Source of the DNA: Adiantum capillus-veneris
Taxonomy: Eukaryota; Streptophyta; Polypodiopsida; Polypodiales; Pteridaceae
NCBI GenBank assembly: GCA_014529385.2
Contig: CM043962.1
Span: forward strand, 90,509,680 to 90,560,179
Reading direction: 5' to 3'
DNA length: 50,500 nt
A model generated the notes under the pieces. The model searched no databases. It was not told where the DNA came from and saw only the letters and a program-made list of their open reading frames with translations. Positions 33,141 to 44,652 of this stretch are shown here, one piece after another (position 1 is the stretch's first letter; every line of letters begins with the position of its first letter). The position numbers and the translations under genes are program-made.

Positions 33141-34040
33141 CAAGTTGATCATGTGCACTCAACGCACATGAACAATGATTACATTGACATGTACCACTGA
33201 TTTACAATTGGTTGAAAGATGAATTGTAAAGCTTATTACATGTGGTTCACGTGCACATGAACAATTGAACCCAACTATCAGTATGGAGCCAAATCACACT
33301 GTAGCTAATTGCTCATGTGTACCATAGGCCATAAGCTCAAGATTAAGTGTCCAACTCTGAGGGCCAACATGATTAAGGCTTCCAAGAGTTATGGCTTGTT
33401 GTTCATGTGCACTCAATGCACATGAAAAATTAGCTCCCTCACAAGGCCAAAAATCTCAATTAATCTGACTATTGTGGCTTGATTTCTGGTATGTAGTTCA
33501 TGTGCACTGAGCGCACTTGAACAATTTGCACTTTAATGCTACCAAAAATCTTAATAAAGCTGACTATGATAGAGAAGGAGGAGTGATTTCTAGCAAGGGG
33601 TTCATGAGCACTCAACACACATGAACAATTAACAACCTGACAAGGTCAAAAATTTACAATTATGCAAATTATGGTAGACGGTAGGCCTGATTTCTCGCCT
33701 GCGGTTCATGTGCACTGAGTGCACATGAACAATTACGACCCTGTCAAGTCCAAAATTTCATAATTATGCTGACTATGGTAATGGGCAGCCCTAGTTTTTG
33801 GCTTGGTGCACACATGAAAAATTACCACTCTAACCAAGCAAAACGTTTTTCCTAAGCTCACTATGGCCGTAGAGGGGAAGGCCTGATTTTTGGCATGTGG
33901 TTCATGTGTGTTGAGTGCACATGAACAATTAGCATTGTGTCCCTCTGCCATGGCTAGAAGCTCATGATTAAGTCATTTTCTTAAAGTTCTAGGATGCTGG
34001 CTTCTGGTTCATGTGTGCTGAGTGCACGTGAACAATTCGA
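33140..34040. repeat. ~104-bp tandem array with palindromic core
   Basis: A core with 12-base perfect arms TTCATGTGCACT and AGTGCACATGAA around one base is best preserved at 33705-33729. Other cores start near 33148, 33246, 33402, 33497, 33601, 33805 (degenerate), 33901 and 34008. Spacing is mostly 95-107 bp, with one gap of about 156. Each core is followed by CAATTA and a shared spacer that includes CAAGGTCAAAAAT, ACTATGGTAGA and GGCCTGATTTCT. Units are clearly diverged. No coding function is evident. Confidence 0.85.
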
Positions 34041-34771
34041 GGTTGGCATAATAGAACAGGGTAGAACATAGTAGCTAATCAATCAAGGTCAAAACTAAAC
34101 CATATGAACAGAACCTTGAATAACAGCAAGAAAAATTAACCATGTGAATAGAGACTTAAATTAACCACCTTCATTAGGCAATTAAATTAGGGTAGTCATC
34201 ACATCGCTTGCATATTACTAATAGAAAAATTTACAAAGCATTACTAAAAAGAAGTTCAGTGGATAATCCATTGCAGTTAATTTTAATTGCCATTTTACAA
34301 AAGATATACTAGGGTTTGCTAGCCATACTAGGGTTTGTTTATACAAGACATACTAGGGTTTTTTTGCCTAGGGTAGCCTAAGACAGGGGGTTTGCTGCAA
34401 CACAAGAAAGGTATCCTAGGGTAGGAGGGGTACAAGATGCGCATAAAGGGTATATTAGAGCAGCATTCAAAGGCAGTAGATGTAAGGTCCCTCCCTAAAC
34501 CCTAGAGCCATTTAGAAATTCTTCAGCCTAGAAAATCATTTAGAAGAAGCAAGATCGACAAAGAAGTCATGCGGACGAGACTTTACTCCAGAATGAAAAG
34601 ACAAGGATATTTTGGATAAGAAATTACGTCGTCCCTATAGTTTTCCAAAAAGATTAAGATTATTTTTTCGTGAAGATCCGCGTGGAAACTGATCTAGATC
34701 GGGAACTGGGAGACAAAGAGACTAACTTGATTGAAAGGTAAAGTTAAGAGATAAGAACTAAGAAGAAAAAT
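34041..34771. other. AT-rich intergenic DNA with short repeats
   Basis: ATACTAGGGTTTG occurs three times at about 34305-34350. No gene recognised. Confidence 0.4.
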
Positions 34772-34890
34772 GGGGTCCAATAGGAATTAAGAAGAGAATT
34801 GGGGTCCAATAGCATTTGAGAAGAGAAATAGGGTCCAATAGCATTTGAGAAGAGAATTTGGGGTCCAATAAGAATTGATAAGAGAATTCC
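34772..34890. repeat. 29/30-bp minisatellite, 4 copies
   Basis: Units start GGGGTCCAATA at 34772, 34801, 34830 and 34860 and contain GAAGAGAAT. A lone GGGGTCCCTCTCC follows at about 34901. Confidence 0.9.
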
Positions 34891-35240
34891 ACCCACCATT
34901 GGGGTCCCTCTCCTTTGTATTTTTAGATACACATATATTGCTAAGCTACTTGCATACTTGCCATGCTCAAGACTATACTTAAGTAAATCAAGGTTTCCAT
35001 TAAACCTTGCTCTTGCTCTCTCCCTCTCTTGAAGGCCAAACCCTTGAGGGTTTTTGTGAAGAAGCTCCTCTCTCCTTCCTCTTCACCATAAATCCCTTCC
35101 TTCCTCCTTGAGCCTCACATCTCTTCAAGAAGGACTTCAACCCCACTTCCCTCTTGTTTACAGGAGGTAATCTTCATTTCTAGTAGGATTAATTAATCCT
35201 TGTGTTTTAATACTAAGAAGGTTTATGTGCATCATTTTAG
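34891..35240. other. intergenic DNA
   Basis: No recognised gene or repeat. A CT-rich stretch lies at about 35010-35150. Confidence 0.4.
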
Positions 35241-35900
35241 GTTTAAGCTTTAATGGTAACCTTGGAATTAGGGTTAAGTATTACGAGTAGTTATGCATCA
35301 CTAAATTACGCTTCAAAGGTAGATTTGTTCTTGTAAGCTAAGCTTTAATGGTAACTTTTCACTTAGATGTAAGCTTTAGTCATCACCTTGCATTTTTAGG
35401 TTTTAAGCTTTAATGGAAACCTTGCAAGCAGGGTTAAGTGATAAGAGTATCTACGCATCATAAAGTTAAGCTTCAAAGGTAGATTTTCTCTCGTAAGCTA
35501 AGCTTTAATGGTAACTTTGCACCTAGATGTAAGCTTTAGTGATTACCTTCCATTTTTAGGTTTAAGATTTAATGGAAACCTTGCAATTAGGGTCAAGTGA
35601 TAAGAATATCTATGCATCATAAAGTTAAGCTTCAAAGGTAGATTTTCTCTCGTAAACTAAGCTTTAATTGGTAACTTTGCACTTAGGTGTAAGCTTTAGT
35701 GACTACCTTGCATTTTTTAGGTTTAAGCTTTAATGGAAATCTTGCAAATAGGTTAAGTGCTAAGAGTATCCATACATCATTAAGTTAAGTTTCAAAGGTA
35801 GATTTGTACTCTTAAGCTAAGCATTAATGGTAACTTTGCACTTAGGTGTAAGCTTTAGTGATTACCTTGTATTTTAGGTTTAAGCTTTACTGGAAAGCTC
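35241..35900. repeat. ~160-bp tandem array, 4 copies plus a partial one
   Basis: Units start GGTTTAAGCTTTAATGG near 35240, 35400, 35560 and 35720, with a fifth beginning at 35877. Each includes a second internal AAGCTTTAATGGTAACTTT and ATGTAAGCTTTAGT, so the 160-bp unit is itself composed of related sub-repeats around AAGCTTTA. Confidence 0.9.
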
Positions 35901-36420
35901 GAAAACTCATAAATTATAGGATGAACGTCTAGCTTCCTAAAATGGGAAGCTAAGTACCATAAGAAAATAGTAGTTGTTTAAGCTTGATAGAAGTAGTTCA
36001 ATTTTTGGTATTGAAGAGTATTTCTAAAGTTTTCAATTTCCAGTTTGTTTGCAAATACGGGATGGGGGAGATAGGGGATAACTTCGCGGAATTGATCTCC
36101 GTGTTGTTTGAACCGAAAACTCTACAAGCTTCCATGGAGATGCCCCATGGATGGCAAAGGATTGCAAAAATCTGGGAATCGTACAAAACGGGGATTGAAC
36201 TTAAAAAAGTTGTCATTTCCGAAGAGACATTAACCATCAAATGCCTATAGCAAAAACTCGCTTGTGTTTTCTAAATAAACTTAGCTGGTAGATAATTAAT
36301 GAAAGTAGGAATTAAGGTTGATAAATGAATGAACCTGGAAATTACCAACTAGGAGTTAAAAAAAATAAATCTCGAGAGGTGATAGGGATAGCCCATTGCA
36401 AAACATAAATTTAACTAGGA
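35901..36420 (+). other. unique flank left of the 3.46-kb array
   Basis: An 88-codon plus-strand frame (35984-36250) is open but unrecognised; it includes MPHGWQRIAKIWESYKTGIE. The similarity to the array unit starts abruptly at about 36421. Confidence 0.35.
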
Positions 36421-37738
36421 GTTTTGAAGATTGTCTGGAAATGACCGGGAACCAAGATGGATCTTCTTGGGGTCAATTTGATTGAAAGGCCGGTCCATTG
36501 AGAGGATTTTCTTGGGAAACTTGTCGGAGATTGGCCCTTTTCGGCTAGGGTAGTGTAACCGGCAAGTTGTTATACCTGTGTCATTCATGCCTAGGAGATA
36601 AGGGATGAATGGGTTTAAGTTTATTTTTGCCCGACCGGGTGAAGTACCCGCAGTATCTTATTGGAACTCCGCCATAATTCGGGTATGGCCTCATGCCAAT
36701 AGTTCGATGAGAAGGTTATACTCAGGGAAGATGATGTGAATTTAATTAAGAAAATTTGTTCGACTTGGTTGCTTAAAAAGGAACTGGAAAGGCTAGGAAT
36801 ATAGGGGCTATCCTGTGCATCTGTCACCAGATAGTGCTATACCTCTCGAAATAAAATGCATAGGAAGGAATGACTAAATTACTTGATGAGCCTTTCCCAA
36901 ACACTTAATTCTGGGAAATATTGTGAAGGTGATGCCATTTTGATGGCTTGTAACCGATTATCTTGGTCTACATGGGGAGGTAAGATGAATTGGTTGAAAC
37001 TAAATGTGTTGCATGATTAGTTAGGAAACTAATTACAAGCTAATTATAGTAGATAAAGGAAAGAAAATGAATTAAAAGTTTCTAAATAAAGATCTGGTGG
37101 GAACAACCAGATGAATTTTTCTGAACGAGGGTATGCAACAGATTGCATGCTACTTGTTGTTTGATGATGTCTGATAGACTACTGTCTTCCTGATTTTGTA
37201 GTAGTTAAGTACTACCTCAAGAAGGGATTTTCATGAAATGGTTCGGTGGGTGGGCAGATCGGGAGGGTCAGATGGCCGGATGTTGATTTAAAAGTTTTAT
37301 GTTAAACGCTAGGACTACGTAGGATAAAAATGCGTAATCGGGGATGAGCGAGACCAGGTAGGATTGCAAGATCCCCCTTCTTAGGGGAAAGTGATAACTG
37401 CCATGCCTGCTCGTCAGGAAAAAGGGGTTATCACCATGAACCAAGGGAGAACAACAAATCAAGAGCAGATCCTCAAGTTAAAGATCAAGAGAATCAAGAC
37501 TAGGGACCACAATTTTTTGGTGCAGAAAGCTATCAAGGATAGATTGATTATGAGAAGCGGATAGAATCATTGAATGAAGGGATGTACCCCCTTGGGTTGG
37601 CATTCGAGATAGGTCGGAGTCCTGTATGTCGGTCCCAAGTGGGAGGGATACCTACGGATAGATCTACGGCACTCTCTGGAACTGTCTGGAGGGCTGAGGG
37701 AGGTGAGTAGGGTCGAGTCTGGGTATGGCCCTCACAAG

Positions 37739-37750
37739 TGGTATCAGAGC
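37739..37750 (+). promoter_or_regulatory. primer-binding site, unit 1
   Basis: Exact TGGTATCAGAGC, the complement of the initiator-Met tRNA 3' end, two bases after ...CCCTCACA, which would be the CA end of an LTR at 37736. It marks the LTR/internal boundary of the original retroelement. Confidence 0.85.
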
Positions 37751-38088
37751 CTAATTTTGAATCTTGGACCTTGGAATTTTGGATTAAAGATTAATGCATG
37801 AGAGAAAAACAACTGTGTCTAGCACCCAAATTTCAATTATATTACAAAATGAAGTCTTGATGTTTCCAATAAGTCTTCAAAAATTTTCAAGTTGGCTTGG
37901 GATCTGCCAGAAGAAATTCAGCGGATTATCTATGAGAGGATGGAAGCAGCTACACTAGAATAAAAGCTCGCTATGCTAGAACATTTTAGGGAGCTCTTAC
38001 TTCCACTTGTCCCTGGGATTTAAGCAAGTGAGAAGTGTGAGTAAAGCTGAAAATGAACGATATAGAAATTTGTAAAAGAATAGGTAAT

Positions 38089-38180
38089 GCACTTGTGCGA
38101 AGACGCATGGAAGTGGCATAAATGAATGAAGACGCATGCACTTGTGTGAAGACACATGAAAGTGGCATGCATGAAACTTT
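38089..38180 (+). repeat. 49-bp imperfect duplication within the unit
   Basis: GCACTTGTGCGAAGACGCAT at 38089 recurs as GCACTTGTGTGAAGACACAT at 38138, and both are followed by G(A/G)AAGTGGCAT-type sequence. The same pair is present in units 2-4 (near 41544, 45000 and 48456). Confidence 0.85.
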
Positions 38181-38786
38181 TACTGAGCTTTGCTTGTCAT
38201 TCTCCCTTAAGCTTAGTAATAAGGAGCCAGATTGGGTAAAGTAGCTGCCACATGAAGAATTAATTTTTGGGACATTGTTGGAAGATAATTTTGAGTAGTA
38301 ATGAAGAAATCCAAGAAGGTCTTGTGATTAGCCACAAATAAAGCTATAAGTATATATAGCAACACTCGTTTTGAAATTACTGGTGCCTTGGAATATTCAA
38401 GAAGAAGAATTTTATAGAATAATCCTGAAAGAATGGGGATAGCCGAACCAGAGAACATGTTAGTCATGTTAAGACACCTTATCAAACTTTTCTCTCCTGA
38501 GGAAAGTGTCATTTCTACTAAGAAATAAAGAACATGTGGATCGAATTGAGTTACACGTTTAACCCGATGGAGACGCGTACAAGTATTGAATAATTTACGG
38601 ATTCCAATGAGGAGAGAAAGCTGGGATTGGAACCAAAGAGGTATAGTATGGTCCAATCTTATTTCCATATTTTCAAAGTAAACTTCTACTTATAACATTT
38701 AATTTGCCTCATGAAAAGATGTTTATTTATCCAAGCTAGAATTCTGTCTCAGAAATTGTGCTAGTCTCTCTTGCTAGATGAAGAAT

Positions 38787-39197
38787 ATGATATTGCAGAT
38801 AGTAACCATGCCACCCCGTCGAAAGCTGAGAAAACGAGTTGCTCCTACTTTTGTGTCGATAACTGGCCCTGAAAAACCTGAAAATCTTTCAGAGCAAGTT
38901 TCACTTGAAGTTCCAGTAACCTTTATATCTAAAACCACCACTGTTGATGCTACTCCGTACCTAGCCTCAACTTATTCCAACATAGATCTCAGATCATGTT
39001 ACTACAAGGTTAGGATCAAGGAGGGATACATTCCCAAGATCGCCTTCAACACCAAGTTTGGGCATTACAATTTTACAGTTAGGCCTTTTGGCCTAACTAA
39101 CACCCCTGCTACCTTTAATCGCATAGGAACAGATCTCTTCCCAAAGACGTTAGAGGTATTTGTTTTGGTCTTCGCGGATGACATTTGGTTTATTTAA
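38787..39197 (+). CDS. gag-start/RT chimeric ORF, unit 1
   Basis: The frame, open also from a Met at 38778, has a basic gag-like start (MPPRRKLRKRVAPT), a short linker, and then the palm of a Ty3/gypsy RT: YSNIDLRSCYYKVRIKEGY (motif A with the first catalytic Asp), KIAFNTKFGHYNFTV, RPFGLTNTPATF (motif B) and VLVFADDIWF (motif C with the Asp pair; gypsy elements usually have F/Y-I/V-DD). Length is about 136 residues, far shorter than a working RT, which lacks its fingers start, thumb and RNase H here. The ORF is conserved in all four units. Enzyme activity is not expected. Whether it is translated is unknown. Confidence 0.65.
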   Translation: MILQIVTMPPRRKLRKRVAPTFVSITGPEKPENLSEQVSLEVPVTFISKTTTVDATPYLASTYSNIDLRSCYYKVRIKEGYIPKIAFNTKFGHYNFTVRPFGLTNTPATFNRIGTDLFPKTLEVFVLVFADDIWFI

Positions 39198-39308
39198 AAG
39201 CCAAGAAGATCGTAGACAATATCTATGACAATGTCTTAGAAATCCATTGAACCTGTTTTGAAGCTTCCAAATTTTGGATAAGGTTTTTGAATTTCCAGTA
39301 GCGGATGG

Positions 39309-39325
39309 CATGTCCCCTATACATA
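39309..39325 (+). promoter_or_regulatory. TATA-like site in the array unit
   Basis: In units 2-4 (near 42773, 46228 and 49682) the sequence CCCCTATAAATAGGAGGG lies between the RT ORF and the chromodomain remnant. In unit 1 it is CTATACATAG. It resembles a plant TATA box (TATAAATAG), but the position between coding remnants is odd and promoter activity is only a possibility. Confidence 0.4.
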
Positions 39326-39462
39326 GGAGGGATTCTACAACAACAAGTTTACCTCGTAGACTATGAATCTTGAGGGTTTAGGATCCTATCCAACGCATGT
39401 TGTAACCACTCCTCTCTTAGAATTACTATCCCTTTGCGATATGTAAGCTCGTGATACTGTAA

Positions 39463-39643
39463 TTTTTGGAAAAAGAAGATTAATCCAACCTTCTACTTTC
39501 AAGTTCTGGAAACTAAAGAGAAGCAAGTGCGGCACAGGACGATTGGAGAAGTAGTAATCAAGTGGAAGGGCTATCCTGTTGAAGATGCTTCCTGCAAAGA
39601 CTGGGAACAGCTAATTATCCGATTTCCAAGTTTTAGAGGATGA
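39463..39643 (+). pseudogene. chromodomain remnant, unit 1
   Basis: The plus strand reads FYFQVLETKEKQVRHRTIGE, then VVIKWKGYPVEDASCKDWEQ and LIIRFPSFRG with a stop at 39641. This is the C-terminal chromodomain of chromoviral integrases (R.R....YLVKWKG.P.E.ATWE). The aromatic position of SWED is changed to SCKD. Chromodomains steer integration by binding histone marks. Confidence 0.75.
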
Positions 39644-41184
39644 GCCCATGTATTTCATCTCTTGGAATCAAATCAATATCTCCCTTTTGTCCAAACCCTT
39701 GATCATATTTTGGTTGGTTCTTCGGAACAACTTAGAATTATTCTTCAAGATATAGATGACACTTTTGCTGTAATTTTTATGTGGATGAAATCAATCATCA
39801 TATTATGGAATTCAAGTATCTCTAGTCAGTCATTTCTTTTGAGATTCAAACTGTCTATTGTGTTTTGTAGATTGTCTGGAAATGACTGGAAACCAAGATG
39901 GATCTTCTTGGGGTCAATTTGATTGAAAGGCCGGCCCATTGAGACGATTCTCTTGAAGAATTTGTCGAAGATTGGCCCTTTTCGGCTAGGGTAGTGTAAC
40001 CGGCAAGTTGTTATACCTAAGACATTCATGCCCGAGGGATAAGGGATGAATGGGTTTGTTTTATTTTTGCCCGGCCAGGTGAAGTACCCGCGGTACTTAT
40101 TGGAAATCAACCATAATCGGGGTATGGCCTGATGCTAATAGTTGGATGAGAAGGTTATACTCAGGGAGGATGATGTGAATTTAATAAAGGAAATTTTTTC
40201 GACTTGGTTGCTTAAAAAGGAACTGGAAAGGCTAGGAATATAGGGGTTATCCTGTGCATCTGTCTCACCAGATGGTGTTCTAGCTCTCGAAATAAAATGC
40301 TTGGAAAGGAATGATTAAATTACTTGATGAACCTTTCCCAAACACTTAATTATGGGAAATATTATGAAGGTGATGCCATTTTGATGGCTTGTAACCGATT
40401 ATCTTGGCTTGAATGGGGAGGTAAGATGAATTGGTTGAAACTAAATGTGTTGCATGATTAGTTAGGAAACTAATTACAAGCTAATTATAGCACATAACGA
40501 AAAGGAAATGAGTTAAAAGTTTGTAAATAAAGATCTGGTGGGAACAACCATATGAATTTTTCTGAATGAGGGTATGCAACAGATTGCATGCTACTTGTTG
40601 TTTGATGATGTCAGATAGACTACTGTGTTCCTGATTTTGTAGTAGTTAAGTACTACCTCGGGAAGGGATTTTTCATGAAATGGTTCGGTGGGTGGGCAGA
40701 TCCGGAGGGGCAGATCGCCGGATGTTGATTTAAAAATTTTATGTTAAACGCTAGGACTACGTGGGATAAAAATGGGTCATCGGGGACGAGCGAGACCGGG
40801 TAGGATTGCAAGATCCCCCTTCTTAGGGGAAAGTGATAGCTGACGTGTCTGCTTGTCAGGAAAAAGGGGTTATCACCATGAACCAAGGGAGAACAAGAAA
40901 GCAAGAGTAGATCCTCAAGTTAAAGATCAAGAGAATCAAGACTACGGACCACGATTTCTGGGTGCGGAAAGTTATCAAGGATAGATTGACTATGAGAAGC
41001 GGATAAAATCATTGAATGACGGGATGTGCCCCCTTGGGTTGGCATTCGAGATAGGTCCGAGTCCTGTCTAAATGTCGGTCCCAATTGGGAGGGATACCTG
41101 CAGATAGATCTACGTCACTTTTTGGAACTGTCTGGAGGACTGAGTGAGGTGAGTATAGTCGAGTCTGGGTATGGCCCTCACAAG

Positions 41185-41196
41185 TGGTATCAGAGC
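41185..41196 (+). promoter_or_regulatory. primer-binding site, unit 2
   Basis: Exact TGGTATCAGAGC after CCCTCACAAG, as in unit 1. Confidence 0.85.
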
Positions 41197-42242
41197 CTAA
41201 TTTTGAATCTTGGACCTTGGAATTTTGGATTTAAGATTAATGTATGAGAGAAAAACAACTGTGTCTAGCACCCAAATTTCAATTATATTACAAAATAAAG
41301 TCTTGATGTTTCCAATAAGTATTCAAAAATTTTCAAGTTGGCTTGGGATCTGCCAGAAGAAATTCAGCGGATTATCTATGAGAGGATGGAAGCAGCTACA
41401 CTAGAATAAAAGCTCGCTATGCTGGAACATTTTAGGGAGCTCTTACTTTCAAAAACCTATACTTGCCCCTGGGATTTAAGCAAGTGAGAAGTGTGAGTAA
41501 AGCTGGAAATGAACGATATAGAAATTTGTAAAAGAATAGGTAATGCACTTGTGCGAAGACGCATGGAAGTGGCATAAATGAATGAAGACGCATGCACTTG
41601 TGTGAAGACACATGAAAGTGGCATGCATGAAACTTTTACTGAGCTTTGCTTGTCATTCTCCCTTAAGCTTAGTAATAAGGAGCCAGATTGGGTAAAGTAG
41701 CTGCCACATGAAGAATTAATTTTTGGGACATTTTTGGAAGATAATTTTGAGTAGTAATGAAGAAATCCAAGAAGGTCTTGTGATTAGCCACAAATAAAGC
41801 TATAAGTATATATAGCAACACTCGTTTTGAAATTACTGGTGCCTTGGAATATTCAAGAAGAAGAATTTTATAGAATAATCCTGAAAGAATGGGGATAGCC
41901 GAACCAGAGAACATGTTAGTCATGTTGAGACACCTTATCAAACTTTTCTCTCCTAAGGAAAGTGTCATTTCTACTAAGAAATGGAGAACATGTGGATCGA
42001 ATTGAGTTACACGTTTAACCCGATGGAGACGCGTACAAGTATTGAATAATTTACGGATTCCAATGAGGAGAGAAAGCTGGGATTGGAACCAAAGAGGTAT
42101 AGTATGGTCCAATCTTATTTCCATATTTTCAAAGTAAACTTCTACTTATAGCATCTAATTTGCCTCTTGAAAAGATGTTTATTTATCCAAGCTAGAATTC
42201 TGTCTCAGAAATTGTGCTAGTCTCTCTTGCTAGATAAAGAAT

Positions 42243-42653
42243 ATGATATTGCAGATAGTAACCATGCCACCCCGTCGAAAGCTGAGAAAACGAGTTGCTC
42301 CTACTTTTGTGCCGATAACTGGCCCTGAAAGACCTGAAAACCTTTCAGAGCAAGTTTCACTTGAAGTTCCAGTAACCTTTATATCTAAAACCACCACTGT
42401 TGATGCTACTCCGTACCTAGCCTCAACTTATTCCAACATAGATCTCAAATCATGTTACTACAAGGTTAGGATCAAGGAGGGATACATTCCCAAGATCGTC
42501 TTCAACACCAAGTTTGGGCATTACAATTTTACAGTTAGGCCTTTTCGCCTAACTAACACCCCTGCTACCTTTAATCGCATAGGAACAGATCTCTTCCCAA
42601 AGACGTTAGAGGTATTTGTTTTGGTCTTCGCGGATGACATTTGGTTTATTTAA
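42243..42653 (+). CDS. gag-start/RT chimeric ORF, unit 2
   Basis: 136 codons, nearly identical to the unit 1 ORF. Motif A reads YSNIDLKSCYYKVRIKEGY, motif C VFADDIW. G of the conserved RPFGL is replaced by R (RPFRLTNTPATF), which would damage motif B of an RT. Confidence 0.65.
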   Translation: MILQIVTMPPRRKLRKRVAPTFVPITGPERPENLSEQVSLEVPVTFISKTTTVDATPYLASTYSNIDLKSCYYKVRIKEGYIPKIVFNTKFGHYNFTVRPFRLTNTPATFNRIGTDLFPKTLEVFVLVFADDIWFI

Positions 42654-42918
42654 AAGCCAAGAAGATCGTAGACAATATCTATGACAATGTCTTAGAAAGC
42701 CATTGAACCTGTTTTGAAGCTTCCAAATTTTGGATAAGGTTTTTGAATTTCCAGTAGCGGATAGCATGTCCCCTATAAATAGGAGGGATTCTACAACAAG
42801 AAATTTACCCCGTAGACTATGAATCTTGAGGGTTACGGATCCTATCCAACGCATGTTGTAACCACTCCTCTCTTAGAATTACTATCCCTTTGCGATATGT
42901 AAGCTCGTGATACTGTAA

Positions 42919-43099
42919 TTTTTGGAAAAAGAAGATCAATCCAACCTTCTACTTTCAAGTTTTTGAAACTAAAGAGAAGCAATTGCGGCACAGGACGATT
43001 TGAGAAGTACTAATCAAGTGGAAGGGCTATCCTGTTGAAGATGCTTCCTGCAAAGACTGGGACCAGCTAATTATCTGATTTCCAAGTTTTAGAGGATGA
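42919..43099 (+). pseudogene. chromodomain remnant, unit 2
   Basis: The same segment as in unit 1, but an in-frame TGA follows RHRTI and the body then reads KWKGYPVEDASCKDWDQ. Confidence 0.7.
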
Positions 43100-44640
43100 G
43101 CCCATGTAATTCATCTCTTGGAATCAAATCAATATCTCCCTTTTGTCCAAACCCTTGATCATATTTTGGTTGGTTCTTCGGAACAACTTAGAATTATTCT
43201 TCAAGATATAGATGACACTTTTGCTGTAATTTTTATGTGGATGAAATCAATCGTCATATTATGGAATTCAAGTATCTCTAGTCAGTCAATTCTTTTGAGA
43301 TTCAAATTGTCTATTGTGTTTTGTAGATTGTCTGGAAATGACTGGAAACCAAGATGGATCTTCTTGGGGTCAATTTGATTGAAAGGCCGGCCCATTGAGA
43401 CGATTCTCTTGAAGAATTTGTCGAAGATTGTCCCTTTTCGGCTAGGGCAGTGTAACCGGCAAGTTGTTATACCTAAGACATTCAAGCCCGAGGGATAAGG
43501 GATGAATGGGTTTGTTTTATTTTTGCCCGGCCAGGTGAAGTACCCGCGATACTTATTGGAAATCAGCCATAATCGGGGTATGGCCTGATGCTAATAGTTG
43601 GATGAGAAGGTTATACTCAGGGAGGATGATGTGAATTTAATTAAGGAAATTTTTTCGACTTGGTTGCTTAAAAAGGAACTGGAAAGGCTAGGAATATAGG
43701 GGTTATCCTGTGCATCTGTCTCACCAGATGGTGCTATAGCTCTCGAAATAAAATGCTCGGAAAGGAATGATTAAATTACTTGATGAGCCTTTCCCAAACA
43801 CTTAATTATGGGAAATATTATGAAGGTGATGCCATTTTGATGGCTTGTAACCGATTATCTTGGCTTGAATGGGGAGGTAAGATGAATTGGTTGAAACTAA
43901 ATGTGTTGCATGATTAGTTAGGAAACTAATTACAAGCTAATTGTAGCAGATAACGGAAAGAAATTGAGTTAAAAGTTTCTAAATAAAGATCTGGTGGGAA
44001 CAACCATATGAATTTTTCTTAATGAGGGTATCCAACAGATTGCATGCTACTTGTTGTTTGATGATGTCTGATAGACTACTGTGTTCTTGATTTTGTAGTA
44101 GTTAAGTACTACCTCGGGAAGGGATTTTTCATGAAATGGTTCGGTGGGTGGGCAGATTAGGAGGGGCAGATCGCCGGATGTTGATTTAAAAATTTTATGT
44201 TAAACGCTAGGACTACGGGGGATAAAAATGGGTGATCGGGGAAGAGCGAGACCAGGTAGGATTGCAAGATCCCCCTTCTTAGGGAAAAGTTATAGCTGCC
44301 ATGCCTGCTTGTCAGGAAAAGGGGGTTATCACCATGAACCAAGGGAGAACAAGAAAGCAAGAGCAGATCCTCAAGTTAAAGATCAAGAGAATCAAGACTA
44401 GGGACTACGATTTTTGGGTGCGGAAAGCTATCAAGGATAGATTGATTATGAGAAGCGGATAGAATCATTGAATGAAGGGATGTGCCCCCTTGGGTTGGCA
44501 TTCGAGATAGGTCAGAGTCCTGTCTGAATGTCGGTCCCAATTGGGAGGGATACCTGCAGATAGATCCACGTCACTCTCTGGAACTGTCTGGAGGACTGAG
44601 TAAGGTGAGTAGAGTCGAGTCTGGGTATGGCCCTCACAAG

Positions 44641-44652
44641 TGCTATCAGAGC
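44641..44652 (+). promoter_or_regulatory. primer-binding site, unit 3 (mutated)
   Basis: TGCTATCAGAGC, one change from the standard sequence in the TGG that pairs with the tRNA CCA end. Confidence 0.8.

Larger units (their letters stand above)
36421..39861 (+). repeat. array unit 1 (3,441 bp)
   Basis: The leftmost unit. Its left edge is an abrupt junction to unrelated sequence at about 36421, inside what other units show as continuous DNA. It has a short deletion near 37625 relative to the other units, and its TATA-like site reads CTATACATAG instead of CTATAAATAG. Confidence 0.9.
39862..43317 (+). repeat. array unit 2 (3,456 bp)
   Basis: It is very similar to unit 1 in the ORF region. Its chromodomain remnant has an in-frame TGA where the other units read Gly-Glu after ATT. 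Confidence 0.95.

Noticed and set aside
33140-34040. CRISPR array
   Set aside because: Spacers are related to one another and decay together with the repeat; this is a tandem repeat in a eukaryotic genome.
35984-36250. 88-codon ORF left of the large array as a gene
   Set aside because: No family motif, no flanking signals; also open on the opposite strand.
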